This document shows, in pieces, positions 10,286 to 18,745 of a stretch of 64,000 bases of DNA. The position numbers were made by a program, and so were the translations under genes. The notes under the pieces are model-generated. The model saw only the letters and a program-made list of their open reading frames with translations, made no database searches and was not told the origin of the DNA. Source of the stretch: Ferrimonas balearica DSM 9799 (GTDB lineage: Bacteria > Pseudomonadota > Gammaproteobacteria > Enterobacterales > Shewanellaceae). Every line of letters starts with the position of its first letter. The stretch's first letter is position 1. The DNA is taken from NCBI RefSeq assembly GCF_000148645.1, contig NC_014541.1:2689139-2753138 (forward strand), in the 5' to 3' direction.

Positions 10286-11839
10286 ATGATCGCGCTGTTA
10301 CGACGCCTCACCATCTCGCTGCGCCTGTTGGCGCTGCTGGGACTGGCAGCCGGGGGAACCCTGGTTTACACCTACCTTGGCCTGACGGAGCAACGGGCCC
10401 AACTCAGTAACGACCGTGAACACCAGGTCATCGAGATGGCCGATACCCTGGCCGCCACCCTGCAACACGCCGATATGGCCACCCTGCCCTGGGACACCCT
10501 GACCAAACCCGATGCCCCCTTATGGCTGTACCGCCTGGATGGTCAGGCAGTACGCGGAGAAGGTGCCCCGAAGCAGGCGGAACAGTGGCGTGACCGTGCC
10601 GGCAATCTGCCGCTGCAGCAAGCCCTCGCCCGGGTCAAACTGGGCAACAGCTACGATGGTCAATTCCAGCTTGATGGCAAAACGGTATGGCTCAGCGCCC
10701 GGCCCCTGAATGGCCAGATGCTGGTGCTGTCCGGCGATGACCGCAGCGTCGACGCACAGATGTGGGTGGTGATCAAAACCTACGCCGTGTTCCTGTTCTT
10801 CCTGGCGCTGCCGCTGCTCTCCCTGTTTATTCTTCTCAACTACTCCATCACCCGCCCGCTCAATGACGCCATCAACGCGATGGAAGCGATCGCCAACGGC
10901 GACGGTGACCTGACCCGACGCCTCGACACCTCCGGGCACGATGAGATCACCCGCTTCGCCACCAGCTTCAACCAGTTCACCGGCAAGATTGCCGAGATGG
11001 TGAGAAACCTGCAGCCACTGTCCCAAAGCGTCAATGACAGCGCCCACCGCCTGACCACCGTGGCGGGTGAATCCCAGGCCACCGGCGAACAGGTGCATAG
11101 CCAAACCCAATCCGTCGCCAGCGCCATGACCGAGATGCTGGCCAGCACCGAAGAGGTGGCCCGCTCCGCCCAGCAGGCCGCCGATGCCGCCGACGGTGCC
11201 CATAAGCAGGTCGGCAACTGCCGCACCGCCGTCCAGGGCACCCACCAGTTGGTGAACTCCCTGGCGGATGATCTCAACCAAACCGCCCGCACCGCCGACG
11301 AGTTGGCCCAGCACAGCGCTCAGGTTGGCCAGATCCTTGAGGTGATCCGCACCATCGCCGATCAAACCAACCTGCTGGCCCTGAACGCGGCCATTGAAGC
11401 CGCCCGCGCCGGTGAGCATGGCCGCGGCTTTGCGGTGGTGGCCGACGAAGTGCGGGCCCTGGCCAACCGCACCCAGGACTCCACCAACGAGATTGGCGCC
11501 ATCGTCGACAACATCCAGACCGGCGTGGGTCAGGTGACCGATGCCGCCGGCAGCTCACTCAATCAGTTCCAGGCACTGTCTGCCCAGGCCCAGGAAGCCA
11601 ATGACGCGCTCGATGCCATTGTTCAGGCGGTGGTGGCGATCCAGGACCGCAACAGCCAGATTGCCACGGCCACCGAGCAGCAGAGTCAGGTCAGCGCGGA
11701 GGTCAACGGCAATGTCCACACCATTGCCGAGTTGACCGAAGCGGCCGCCAAGGCCGGGCAGAGCCATCTGGGCGCCGCCGACGAACTGATGGCCATGGGG
11801 GGCCAGCTCAAGCAACAACTGGCTCAGTTCAAGGCCTGA
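10286..11839 (+). CDS. Methyl-accepting chemotaxis protein
   Basis: The 517-residue product is an inner-membrane chemoreceptor. TM1 is at about residues 10-30 and a small periplasmic sensor of about 120 residues follows. TM2 is at about 155-175, then a HAMP domain ([24 protein letters not shown]) and a cytoplasmic signalling domain with the hairpin tip [21 protein letters not shown]. No C-terminal CheR-docking pentapeptide is present. The ATG at 10286 with aaggga upstream is preferred over the frame opening 67 codons earlier, which would overlap cysK. The ligand is unknown. Confidence 0.93.
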   Translation: MIALLRRLTISLRLLALLGLAAGGTLVYTYLGLTEQRAQLSNDREHQVIEMADTLAATLQHADMATLPWDTLTKPDAPLWLYRLDGQAVRGEGAPKQAEQWRDRAGNLPLQQALARVKLGNSYDGQFQLDGKTVWLSARPLNGQMLVLSGDDRSVDAQMWVVIKTYAVFLFFLALPLLSLFILLNYSITRPLNDAINAMEAIANGDGDLTRRLDTSGHDEITRFATSFNQFTGKIAEMVRNLQPLSQSVNDSAHRLTTVAGESQATGEQVHSQTQSVASAMTEMLASTEEVARSAQQAADAADGAHKQVGNCRTAVQGTHQLVNSLADDLNQTARTADELAQHSAQVGQILEVIRTIADQTNLLALNAAIEAARAGEHGRGFAVVADEVRALANRTQDSTNEIGAIVDNIQTGVGQVTDAAGSSLNQFQALSAQAQEANDALDAIVQAVVAIQDRNSQIATATEQQSQVSAEVNGNVHTIAELTEAAAKAGQSHLGAADELMAMGGQLKQQLAQFKA

Positions 11840-11917
11840 GCTCAACATTTGACCCCATCCGGTGGCGCCAGTATCCTTGGCGCCACCACGCCCCAATCAC
11901 CCGGCCCGGCCACCTTT

Positions 11918-12175
11918 ATGCATCGTAAAACCGTCACCGTAACCGCTCCCCATGGCATCCATACCCGTCCTGCTGCACTGCTGGTAAAAGCCGCGCAGGG
12001 GTACGAGTGTGACATTCTGGTGGAGTGTGGCGGCCGCCGGGCCAGCGCCAAGAGTCTGTTCCGGCTGCAAACCCTGGCTTTGAGCCAGGGCGCCGAAGTG
12101 ACCGTGAGCGCCCAGGGCGACGGTGCACAACAAGCGGTTGAAGCCATCGCCACTCTGCTGCAAGAATTGAACTGA
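11918..12175 (+). CDS. ptsH: Phosphocarrier protein HPr
   Basis: HPr passes phosphate from Enzyme I to sugar-specific EIIA proteins. The 85-residue product has the active-site histidine at residue 15 in PHGIHTRPA and the regulatory serine at residue 46 in AKSLFRLQTL. The frame opens 23 codons earlier, but the ATG at 11918 gives the family length. It is the first gene of ptsH-ptsI-crr, with ptsI starting 31 bp downstream. The ribosome-binding site is weak. Confidence 0.95.
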   Translation: MHRKTVTVTAPHGIHTRPAALLVKAAQGYECDILVECGGRRASAKSLFRLQTLALSQGAEVTVSAQGDGAQQAVEAIATLLQELN

Positions 12176-12206
12176 ACCGCAGCCATCGCCACAGGAGGGC
12201 CAGGCC

Positions 12207-13883
12207 GTGTCAAAAGTCTTTACCGCATTTGCCATCAGCCCCGGTCTCGCCCTTGGCACCCTTTACCTGTGCCGCCCCACCCATCAGGAGCGCAGCAACG
12301 CGCCCGAGCCCGATCCCAAACGCCGACTCACCCAACAGCTGCGCAAAGAGTGCGACGCCCTGGCGCAACTGGCCCAGCGCCCTGACCTGAGTGACAGCCA
12401 GCGCGCCCTGCTGGACGCCGACCGGCTGTTGCTGGAAGACCCGGAGCTGCACCAGGCCATTTTTGAGGTGATCGACACCGGCCAGGACGCCGACGATGCC
12501 TGCCTGCAGGTGTTTACCGAATACGCCAAGCAGTTCGAACAACTGGATGATCTGCATCTGGCCCATCGCGGCCGGGATATCCTCTGCCTGGGTGAACGAC
12601 TGGCCCGGCGCCTCAGTGGTCTGAGCCACGGCCTGCCGGAGCAACTCGATGAGGACAGCCTGCTGGTGGTGCATGACCTGACTGCGGCCGAATTTATCCA
12701 CCTGCCCAAACAGCACCTGTGTGGCGTGGTGCTGGAGCGCGGCAACGTCGATGACCACCTTGCCATCCTGCTGCGCAGTGCCGGCATCCCCACCCTGGTG
12801 ATGACCGATGCCCTCAGTCGCCTGTCGGAACTGTCCGGCCTGCTGGATGCCGATAAGGGGCAGTTGACCCTGGCCACCAATGACACCGATCTCGAACTGT
12901 TTGCCGCCACCCTGGCGCAGTGGCAACAGCGCCGGCAGAAGCATCTGGCCTGCCTGGCGGACAACGCCGCCACCGGCGACGGTGAGCGGGTCTGGCTGGG
13001 GGCCAATATCGGTTCGGTCGAAGAGGCCGATAAAGTGGCCCAGTACCACCTCGATGGCATCGGCCTGCTGCGCAGCGAATTTCTCTATATGGCGGAGGGG
13101 CACTGGCCCGATGAAGCGCGCCAGCTCAGCCTCTACCGCGCCATCGCCCGTCAGTTGGACGGCGCACCTCTGATCATCCGCACCTTCGATTTTGGTGCCG
13201 ACAAAGCGTTGCCGGGCTTAAATCTGGTGGAGGCCAATCCGGCCCTGGGCCAACGCGCCATCCGCCTGGGCCTGGCCCAGCCGGAACGCCTGAAAACCCA
13301 GCTGGCCGCCATTGTCCGGTTGGCGATGGAGTACCCGGTCAAACTGCTGCTGCCGATGATCAGCCTGCCGGAAGAGTTGGAAGGCGTGTTAGCACAGCTG
13401 GAACAGGTGAAAGCGGAGTTGGCGATGAATCCGCCCCTGCCGGTGGGCATTATGGTGGAAACCCCGGCGGCGGTGCTGATGCTCGACGCCATGGCCGACA
13501 AGCTGGATTTTGCCAGTGTCGGCACCAATGACCTGGCCCAATACTGCTACGCCGCCGACCGCAACAACGCCAATGTCAGCCCGCACTATCCGCAACTCAG
13601 TCCCGCCCTGATCCGCCTGCTGCACCAACTCAGTCGCCAAGCCAAAGCGCTGGAACTGCCGCTCTCCCTGTGTGGGGAACTGGCCTCCGAACCGCGGGCT
13701 CTGCCTTTGTTGCTGGCGATGGGATTACGCAGCTTCAGCATCACGCCGGTTCGCAGCGCTGAGATCAAATATCAGCTGCAACAGTATCGTCAGGCAGAGG
13801 GCAAAGCGCTGCTGGCCAAGGCCCTGGCCTGCACCCACAAGCGAGAATTGTTGGCACTGTTAAACGATTGTGTGAACAGGTGA
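12207..13883 (+). CDS. ptsI: PTS Enzyme I with atypical phospho-histidine loop
   Basis: Enzyme I transfers phosphate from PEP to HPr. At 558 residues it is slightly shorter than the E. coli protein (575). The PEP-binding half is well conserved (GLLRSEFLYM, FDFGADKALPGL, GTNDLAQYCYAADRNN, LCGELASEPRALPLLLAMG). The phosphorylation loop, normally GGxTSHTSI, reads ERGNVDDHLAILLR. The histidine (residue 184) is kept, but the flanking Thr/Ser are replaced by Asp and Leu. The GTG start at 12207 has a strong aggaggg upstream. The gene sits between ptsH and crr, so it is the main Enzyme I of this locus. Confidence 0.93.
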   Translation: MSKVFTAFAISPGLALGTLYLCRPTHQERSNAPEPDPKRRLTQQLRKECDALAQLAQRPDLSDSQRALLDADRLLLEDPELHQAIFEVIDTGQDADDACLQVFTEYAKQFEQLDDLHLAHRGRDILCLGERLARRLSGLSHGLPEQLDEDSLLVVHDLTAAEFIHLPKQHLCGVVLERGNVDDHLAILLRSAGIPTLVMTDALSRLSELSGLLDADKGQLTLATNDTDLELFAATLAQWQQRRQKHLACLADNAATGDGERVWLGANIGSVEEADKVAQYHLDGIGLLRSEFLYMAEGHWPDEARQLSLYRAIARQLDGAPLIIRTFDFGADKALPGLNLVEANPALGQRAIRLGLAQPERLKTQLAAIVRLAMEYPVKLLLPMISLPEELEGVLAQLEQVKAELAMNPPLPVGIMVETPAAVLMLDAMADKLDFASVGTNDLAQYCYAADRNNANVSPHYPQLSPALIRLLHQLSRQAKALELPLSLCGELASEPRALPLLLAMGLRSFSITPVRSAEIKYQLQQYRQAEGKALLAKALACTHKRELLALLNDCVNR

Positions 13884-13941
13884 TTTTCGGCTAACATTGG
13901 GACTCAGATCCCTCCCTACAGACGTCAGAAGGTCAACATCC

Positions 13942-14451
13942 ATGGGATTTTTCAGTCGACTACGCCGCATGATGGCCAACCGCGAGGTCCCCGCCGATGG
14001 GGTCGCCATCATGGCTCCCGTTTCCGGGCGCCTGGTGCCTATTGAGCAGGTACCCGACGTGGTGTTCTCGGAGAAGATCGTCGGTGACGGCCTGGCCATC
14101 GATCCCACCGGAAACCAGGTACTGGCCCCCATCGACGGCACCATTGGCCAGATTTTTGATGCCAACCACGCCTTCTCGCTGGAGTCACCGCTGGGGCTGG
14201 AGCTGTTTGTTCACTTTGGTATCGATACCGTCGAACTGCGCGGCGCAGGCTTCACCCGGCTGGCCGAAGCGGGTCAGCAGGTCAGCGCCGGAGACCCCAT
14301 CCTCGAGTTCGATCTGGATTACCTGAAGGCGCACGCCAAAAGCGTGCTGACGCCAGTGGTGATCGCCAATATGGAAGACGTCAAAGCGCTGGAGAAACAG
14401 GACGGCGAAGTGGTGGCCGGGCAAACCCCGATGCTGCGCGCCTACCTCTGA
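13942..14451 (+). CDS. crr: PTS glucose-specific EIIA component
   Basis: EIIA-Glc accepts phosphate from HPr, passes it to sugar permeases and regulates adenylate cyclase and non-PTS permeases in related bacteria. The 169-residue product carries both active-site histidines: NHAFSLESPLG and the phosphorylated one in ELFVHFGIDTVEL. It begins MGFFSRLRRMM, the amphipathic membrane-binding helix of the family; this ATG (13942) is preferred over the frame opening at 13897. It is the last gene of the pts operon, followed by a strong terminator. Confidence 0.96.
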   Translation: MGFFSRLRRMMANREVPADGVAIMAPVSGRLVPIEQVPDVVFSEKIVGDGLAIDPTGNQVLAPIDGTIGQIFDANHAFSLESPLGLELFVHFGIDTVELRGAGFTRLAEAGQQVSAGDPILEFDLDYLKAHAKSVLTPVVIANMEDVKALEKQDGEVVAGQTPMLRAYL

Positions 14452-14476
14452 ATGATGTGATTCTGCGCCGTTAGCG

Positions 14477-14506
14477 AAAAAGCCAGCCTCCGGGGCTGGC
14501 TTTTTT
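14477..14506 (+). terminator. Intrinsic terminator of ptsHI-crr
   Basis: AGCCAGCC / GGCTGGCT stem (14481-14488 with 14494-14501), flanked by a run of A on the left and six T on the right. Confidence 0.9.
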
Positions 14507-14598
14507 GTGGAGGCAACTCACAGTTTCAACACGTTATTCCCGCCGTTTTTCAGCCTTAACCCCTGCTTTTTGTGAGCCTTATCACCAAACCCCCGCCC

Positions 14599-14659
14599 CC
14601 GTTCATTTTTTTTCATAACTTGTCTTAAGCCGTTCAAAACCATTCCCAACACATTCACA
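14599..14659 (+). promoter_or_regulatory. Array of TorR-box-like decamers upstream of dmsA
   Basis: Six near-decameric units follow one another with about 10-bp periodicity: CCGTTCATTT (14599), TTTTTCATAA (14609), CTTGTCTTAA (14619), CCGTTCAAAA (14630), CCATTCCCAA (14640) and CACATTCACA (14650). The best unit matches the E. coli tor box CTGTTCATAT at 8 of 10 positions. Direct repeats of this decamer are how TorR binds at torCAD. The genes torR, torS and torT lie 4-8 kb downstream, which supports the assignment. The match is by eye; the weaker units could be chance. Confidence 0.5.
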
Positions 14660-14690
14660 CCATCAGCCTATTCTGACAGCCAATCCCAGA

Positions 14691-14777
14691 CCGCCAGATG
14701 GCGGCGATGCGCCGAAGGGGAAACCCGGCGGGACAGACACCAAATAAAAACCTTACTGTATGTAATGTTACTGTCCC
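14691..14777 (+). promoter_or_regulatory. Highly structured region upstream of dmsA
   Basis: Three hairpins follow one another. First, CCGCC-agat-GGCGG (14691-14704). Second, CGCC and GGG closed by a GAAA tetraloop and paired to CCC and GGCG (14710-14730). Third, GGGACAG (14730-14736) pairs with CTGTCCC (14771-14777) across an A-rich loop containing TTAC-tgtat-GTAA. The second and third share bases near 14730, so alternative folds are possible. It directly precedes the leader-ORF ribosome-binding site. I do not recognise a riboswitch class, and it does not show the molybdenum-cofactor motif as I know it. The transcription start is unknown, so part of it may lie upstream of the transcript. Confidence 0.45.
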
Positions 14778-14790
14778 AAAGGAGCGACCC

Positions 14791-14835
14791 ATGAGCCGCA
14801 CACCTTCGGCACGGATGCAAAGCATCTGCGTGTGA
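14791..14835 (+). CDS. Putative 14-codon leader peptide before dmsA
   Basis: The ORF reads MSRTPSARMQSICV and then TGA. It has a strong ribosome-binding site (aaggag, 7-nt spacing), better than that of dmsA itself. The ORF overlaps a stem-loop (gatgc-aaa-gcatc inside CACAC/GTGTG). A 6-bp all-GC hairpin (14840-14855) lies between its stop and the dmsA ribosome-binding site. This layout suits translational coupling or attenuation. No function is claimed; conservation in relatives would be the key evidence. Confidence 0.45.
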   Translation: MSRTPSARMQSICV

Positions 14836-14874
14836 GCGAGGGCGGTGGCCCGCCCAAACCAAGAGGTATCATCC

Positions 14875-17325
14875 ATGCAATTGGAACGCCGTGATTTTCT
14901 TAAGATGAGCGCCGCCCTCGGCGCCGCCGCAGCCGTCACCGGCTGCAGCCCTGAAGTGGCCAAGCCGGTCGCCCCGCTGAAGCCCACCGGCCCGGAGACT
15001 CTGAACTGGAGCTCCTGCCTGGTTAACTGCGGCTCCAACTGCCCGGTTCGCGTGTTCAGCCGCGACGGCATCATCACCCGCATCGAAACCGACTTCTACC
15101 AGAAGGACGAATACGGTCATCATCAGGTGCGTGCCTGTCTGCGTGGCCGCTCCCTGCGCCAGCGCGTTTACGCGCCGGACCGTCTCAAGTACCCCATGCG
15201 CCGCGTTGGCCCTCGGGGCAGTGGTCAGTTTGAGCGCATCAGCTGGGAAGAAGCTTTGGACCTGGTGGCCGGTGAGCTTGGCCGCCTGCGCGAAACCTAT
15301 GGCCCTGAGTCCACCCACTTCACCTACAACTCCGGTGCCGGTTACAGCTTCTCCGGTAAGCAGTGTCTGTACCGCCTGATGAACCTGACCGGTGGCTACC
15401 TGGGCACCTATGGCGATTACAGCTGGGCACAGCTGTACAAAGCCGCTCACTACACCTGGGGTGACGCCAACCTGGGCTGGCGCGGTTCCTCCAACTCCGA
15501 GATGAAAAACTCGGATCTGGTGCTGCTGGTGGGTCACAACCCGTCCGAGATCCGCATGAGCGGCTCCGGTGAGTCCTACGACTACCTGAACATCATCCAG
15601 GCCAAGCAGAAAGAGCGCGCCGAGAAAGGCACCACGTTCAAGACCATCATCATCGACCCGCGCTACACCGACTCTGCGCTGGGTAAAGAGGACCAATGGG
15701 TTCCGATCCGTCCCGGCACCGACGCCGCGCTGATGGAGGCCCTGGCCTACGAATTCATCACCAATGGCTGGCACAACCAGGCGTTCCTGGACAAGTACAC
15801 CGTGGGCTTCGACGAGAAGACCATGCCGGAAGGCGTGGGCTACGAAGAGTCCTACAAGGCGCACATCCTGGGCGATGGCCCGGACGGTCTGAAGAAGACC
15901 CCGGAGTGGGCTGCACCGATCACCGGTATCGATGCGGCCACCATTCGCCAGCTGGCCAAAGACCTAGCGTCTGCCAAGGCGCCCTTTATCCATGTGGCCG
16001 CCTCCCTGAGCCGTCAGGCCGCCGGTGAAAACAACCTGCGTGCCGCGCACATGCTGCCGATTATCCTCGGTCAGGTGGGCCTGCCGGGCACCAACAACGG
16101 CGGCCTGTGCACCGGCGCGTCCCTGTTCGCCCCGAGCATGCCCACCGGCAACAACCCGGTGCAGAAGAAGATCTCCTTCTTCACCTTCACCCAGGCCATT
16201 CAGGACGGTAAGAACATGACCGTACTGAAAGATGGCGTGGTGCTGCCTGAAAGCGAGCTGGACAGCAACGGTGACGGCAAACTGGGTACCGACATCAAGG
16301 CGATCATCAACTACGCCGGTAACGCGCTGATCAACCAGCACGCCGAAACCAAGAAGACCGAACAGATCCTGGCTGACACCAGCAAGTGTGAGTTCATTCT
16401 GGTGATCGACAACTGGATGACCCCGTCCGCCCAGTTCGCCGACATCGTGCTGCCGGACGTCAGCTGGCTGGAATCCGAGGACCTGGTGAACCAGGCCTAC
16501 GCCGCCGGTGACACCGGCACCCTGATCCAGATGAGCACTGCGGTTGGGCCGATGTTTGAGTGCCGTCCGGTGTACGAAATGTGTGTCGAACTGGCCAAGC
16601 GCTGGGGCGTTGAAGAGCAGTTCACCGAAGGCAAAACCGCCGACCAGTGGCGCGCAGAGTTCTACGCCAAGGCGCAGGAAGCCACTCCGGAACTGCCTAA
16701 CAAAGACGTGATGCTGAAGCAGGGCATCTTCCGCAAGTACCTGCCCAACGGCAGCTACATCGTGCTGGAAGACTTCCGTAAAGACCCGGAAGCCAACCCG
16801 CTGAAGACGCCGTCCGGCAAGATCGAGATCTACTCCAGTCAGCTGGCCCACAAAGCCGCGACCTGGGTACTGAAAGACGGCGACGTGATCTCCGCACTGC
16901 CCAAGTACGTGCCGACCTGGGACGGGTACCAGGACCTGGAAAACAAACAGGCCGAGTTCCCGCTGCAGCTGACCGGTTACCACACCAAAGGCCGCGCCCA
17001 CTCCAGCTACCACAACGTACCGTGGCTGCGTGAGGCGGTTGAGGATGCGGTATGGATGAACCCCATCGACGCCGAGTCCCGTGGCATCAAGGCTGGCGAT
17101 ATGGTGATTGTGTACAACAAACGCGGCCAGATTGAAGTGCCTGCCAAGGTCACTCCGCGCATCATGCCCGGCGTTACCGCACTGGGCCAGGGCGCCTGGT
17201 ACAAGGGCTTTGGCCACAAAGTGGACAAAGGTGGCTGTTTGAACACCCTGACGTCACAGCGGACAACCCCGCTGTCCAAGGGCAACGGCCAGCACACTAA
17301 CCGCGTTGAAATTAAAAAGGCTTGA
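14875..17325 (+). CDS. dmsA: DMSO reductase-family molybdopterin oxidoreductase, catalytic subunit
   Basis: This is an 816-residue periplasmic or surface molybdoenzyme that reduces S- or N-oxides in anaerobic respiration. The N-terminus has a twin-arginine signal (RRDFLK, residues 5-10) and a possible lipobox ending at Cys24. Four cysteines at 48, 52, 56 and 88 would bind the [4Fe-4S] cluster. The motifs YNSGAGYSFSGKQ and GTYGDYSWAQ match DmsA. The ATG at 14875 follows an aagaggt site; the frame opens 10 codons earlier. It forms an operon with dmsB and a chaperone, but no DmsC membrane anchor or DmsEF is encoded nearby, so the electron donor must be elsewhere. The true substrate (DMSO, TMAO or another oxide) is not readable. 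Confidence 0.92.
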   Translation: MQLERRDFLKMSAALGAAAAVTGCSPEVAKPVAPLKPTGPETLNWSSCLVNCGSNCPVRVFSRDGIITRIETDFYQKDEYGHHQVRACLRGRSLRQRVYAPDRLKYPMRRVGPRGSGQFERISWEEALDLVAGELGRLRETYGPESTHFTYNSGAGYSFSGKQCLYRLMNLTGGYLGTYGDYSWAQLYKAAHYTWGDANLGWRGSSNSEMKNSDLVLLVGHNPSEIRMSGSGESYDYLNIIQAKQKERAEKGTTFKTIIIDPRYTDSALGKEDQWVPIRPGTDAALMEALAYEFITNGWHNQAFLDKYTVGFDEKTMPEGVGYEESYKAHILGDGPDGLKKTPEWAAPITGIDAATIRQLAKDLASAKAPFIHVAASLSRQAAGENNLRAAHMLPIILGQVGLPGTNNGGLCTGASLFAPSMPTGNNPVQKKISFFTFTQAIQDGKNMTVLKDGVVLPESELDSNGDGKLGTDIKAIINYAGNALINQHAETKKTEQILADTSKCEFILVIDNWMTPSAQFADIVLPDVSWLESEDLVNQAYAAGDTGTLIQMSTAVGPMFECRPVYEMCVELAKRWGVEEQFTEGKTADQWRAEFYAKAQEATPELPNKDVMLKQGIFRKYLPNGSYIVLEDFRKDPEANPLKTPSGKIEIYSSQLAHKAATWVLKDGDVISALPKYVPTWDGYQDLENKQAEFPLQLTGYHTKGRAHSSYHNVPWLREAVEDAVWMNPIDAESRGIKAGDMVIVYNKRGQIEVPAKVTPRIMPGVTALGQGAWYKGFGHKVDKGGCLNTLTSQRTTPLSKGNGQHTNRVEIKKA

Positions 17326-17337
17326 TAGGGGGCAACC

Positions 17338-17973
17338 ATGCAAGTGAAACAGCAGTACGGCTTTTACGTCGATGCCAGCAAATGCACTGGCTGCAAAACC
17401 TGTCACGTCAGCTGCAAGGACAAGAACGATCTGCCGGTGGGCGTGATCTGGCGTCGTGTGTACGAATACGGCGGCGGTGACTGGGCGCCCCAGGCGGACG
17501 GCACCATGAAGCAGAACGTGTTCGCCTACTACATGTCCATCGGCTGCAACCACTGCAGCAAGCCGCCCTGTGTCGAGATCTGCCCGACCGGTGCCATGCA
17601 CAAGCGGGCAAAAGATGGCATCGTACGGGTCGATACCGAGCAGTGCATCGGTTGTGAAATGTGTGCCGAGATGTGCCCTTATGACGCGCCTCAGTACGAC
17701 AAGGCCAAAGGCCACATGACCAAGTGCGACGGCTGTTTTGAGCGCATCGACATGGGCCTCAAGCCGATCTGCGTAGAGTCCTGCCCGATGCGTGCCCTCG
17801 ACTTCGGTCCGATGGACGAGCTGAAAGCCAAATACCCCAATGCGGTTAAGCCGGACATCGCGCCGCTGCCGAGCAGCGACATCACCCAGCCGAGCCTGAT
17901 CGTGGCACCCAACCGCCACAGCCGCCCGTGCGGCTCTGAGCAGGGCAAAGTGCTGAACTGGGCGGAAGTCTAA
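17338..17973 (+). CDS. dmsB: DmsB-type four-cluster ferredoxin subunit
   Basis: The 211-residue electron-transfer subunit carries four cysteine groups for [4Fe-4S] clusters. The first is C16-C19-C22-C26 (CTGCKTCHVSC); the others are in CNHCSKPPCVEICP, CIGCEMCAEMCP and CDGC/CVESCP. It would relay electrons from a quinol or cytochrome donor to DmsA. It starts 12 bp after dmsA with a ggggg-type ribosome-binding site. It has no signal peptide, so it presumably travels with DmsA through the Tat system. Confidence 0.94.
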   Translation: MQVKQQYGFYVDASKCTGCKTCHVSCKDKNDLPVGVIWRRVYEYGGGDWAPQADGTMKQNVFAYYMSIGCNHCSKPPCVEICPTGAMHKRAKDGIVRVDTEQCIGCEMCAEMCPYDAPQYDKAKGHMTKCDGCFERIDMGLKPICVESCPMRALDFGPMDELKAKYPNAVKPDIAPLPSSDITQPSLIVAPNRHSRPCGSEQGKVLNWAEV

Positions 17974-18023
17974 GCCTATTACTGAGGGGGAGCCCCGCTC
18001 CCCCGTTGCGACGGAGAGACCCG

Positions 18024-18674
18024 ATGCTGAATCAGGACCAGCTGAGCCAATACCAGGCCCAGTGCAACGTGCTCTACCATGCCATCTACTTCGAACCCAG
18101 CGACGTCATGCCGGACCGCTTACGCGCCGTCGACGTGGTTCACAGCTGGCCGCAAACCGGTGCCGCCGACGCCCGTGCCGCGGGCCTGGCCCTGCTGGGC
18201 GAGGCGCTGGCCGAGGACAACGACACCCTGCTGCCGAGACTGAAGCGGGATTTTACCGAGCTGTTTATTGGCCCGGTGGAGCTTAAGGTGATCCCCTGGG
18301 GCAGCCCCTACCTGCACGAAAAGCGTTTGCTGTGCGGGCCATCCACCCAGGCATTGGTTCAGTTTTACCAGCATTACGGCATCCTGGTGACCACCCAGCT
18401 TAACGAGCCGGTGGACCATATCGGCCTGATGCTGTCGGTGCTGTCCAGCCTGCTGGAACAGGAGGTCGACAAGCAGGATGGTGCCGCCCTTGAGGTGTTG
18501 CGCGTGCTGCTGGCTGAGCACCTGCTGCCCTGGTCTCCCCGTTTTTGCGACAAACTGGCCAACGCGGCCCAAACCCCCTACTACCGGGGTCTGGCCCTGT
18601 TGATTACCAGTGTATTGGAAGGACTGAAGCAGGATCTCGGCGTTCAGCCGCTGTCGCTGCAGTTGTTCCAGTAA
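18024..18674 (+). CDS. TorD/DmsD-family molybdoenzyme chaperone
   Basis: The 216-residue, mostly helical product belongs to the family of cytoplasmic chaperones that hold the twin-arginine leader and assist cofactor insertion. The family core is recognisable in FTELFIGPVELKVIPWGSPYLHEKRLLCG. The ATG at 18024 has ggagag upstream; the frame opens six codons earlier. It is the last gene of the dmsAB operon, 50 bp after dmsB, so its client is very likely DmsA. Confidence 0.88.
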   Translation: MLNQDQLSQYQAQCNVLYHAIYFEPSDVMPDRLRAVDVVHSWPQTGAADARAAGLALLGEALAEDNDTLLPRLKRDFTELFIGPVELKVIPWGSPYLHEKRLLCGPSTQALVQFYQHYGILVTTQLNEPVDHIGLMLSVLSSLLEQEVDKQDGAALEVLRVLLAEHLLPWSPRFCDKLANAAQTPYYRGLALLITSVLEGLKQDLGVQPLSLQLFQ

Positions 18675-18745
18675 CCGTTTTCATCATCCCACACCTGCAA
18701 AGGTCCGAATTCGGCGTTCGCCGACATTCGATTCGGCTGGCCGAA

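Noticed and set aside
14691-14777. Molybdenum-cofactor riboswitch before dmsA
   Set aside because: The location is attractive, but the characteristic Moco motif sequences as I remember them are not present; kept only as an unclassified structured region.
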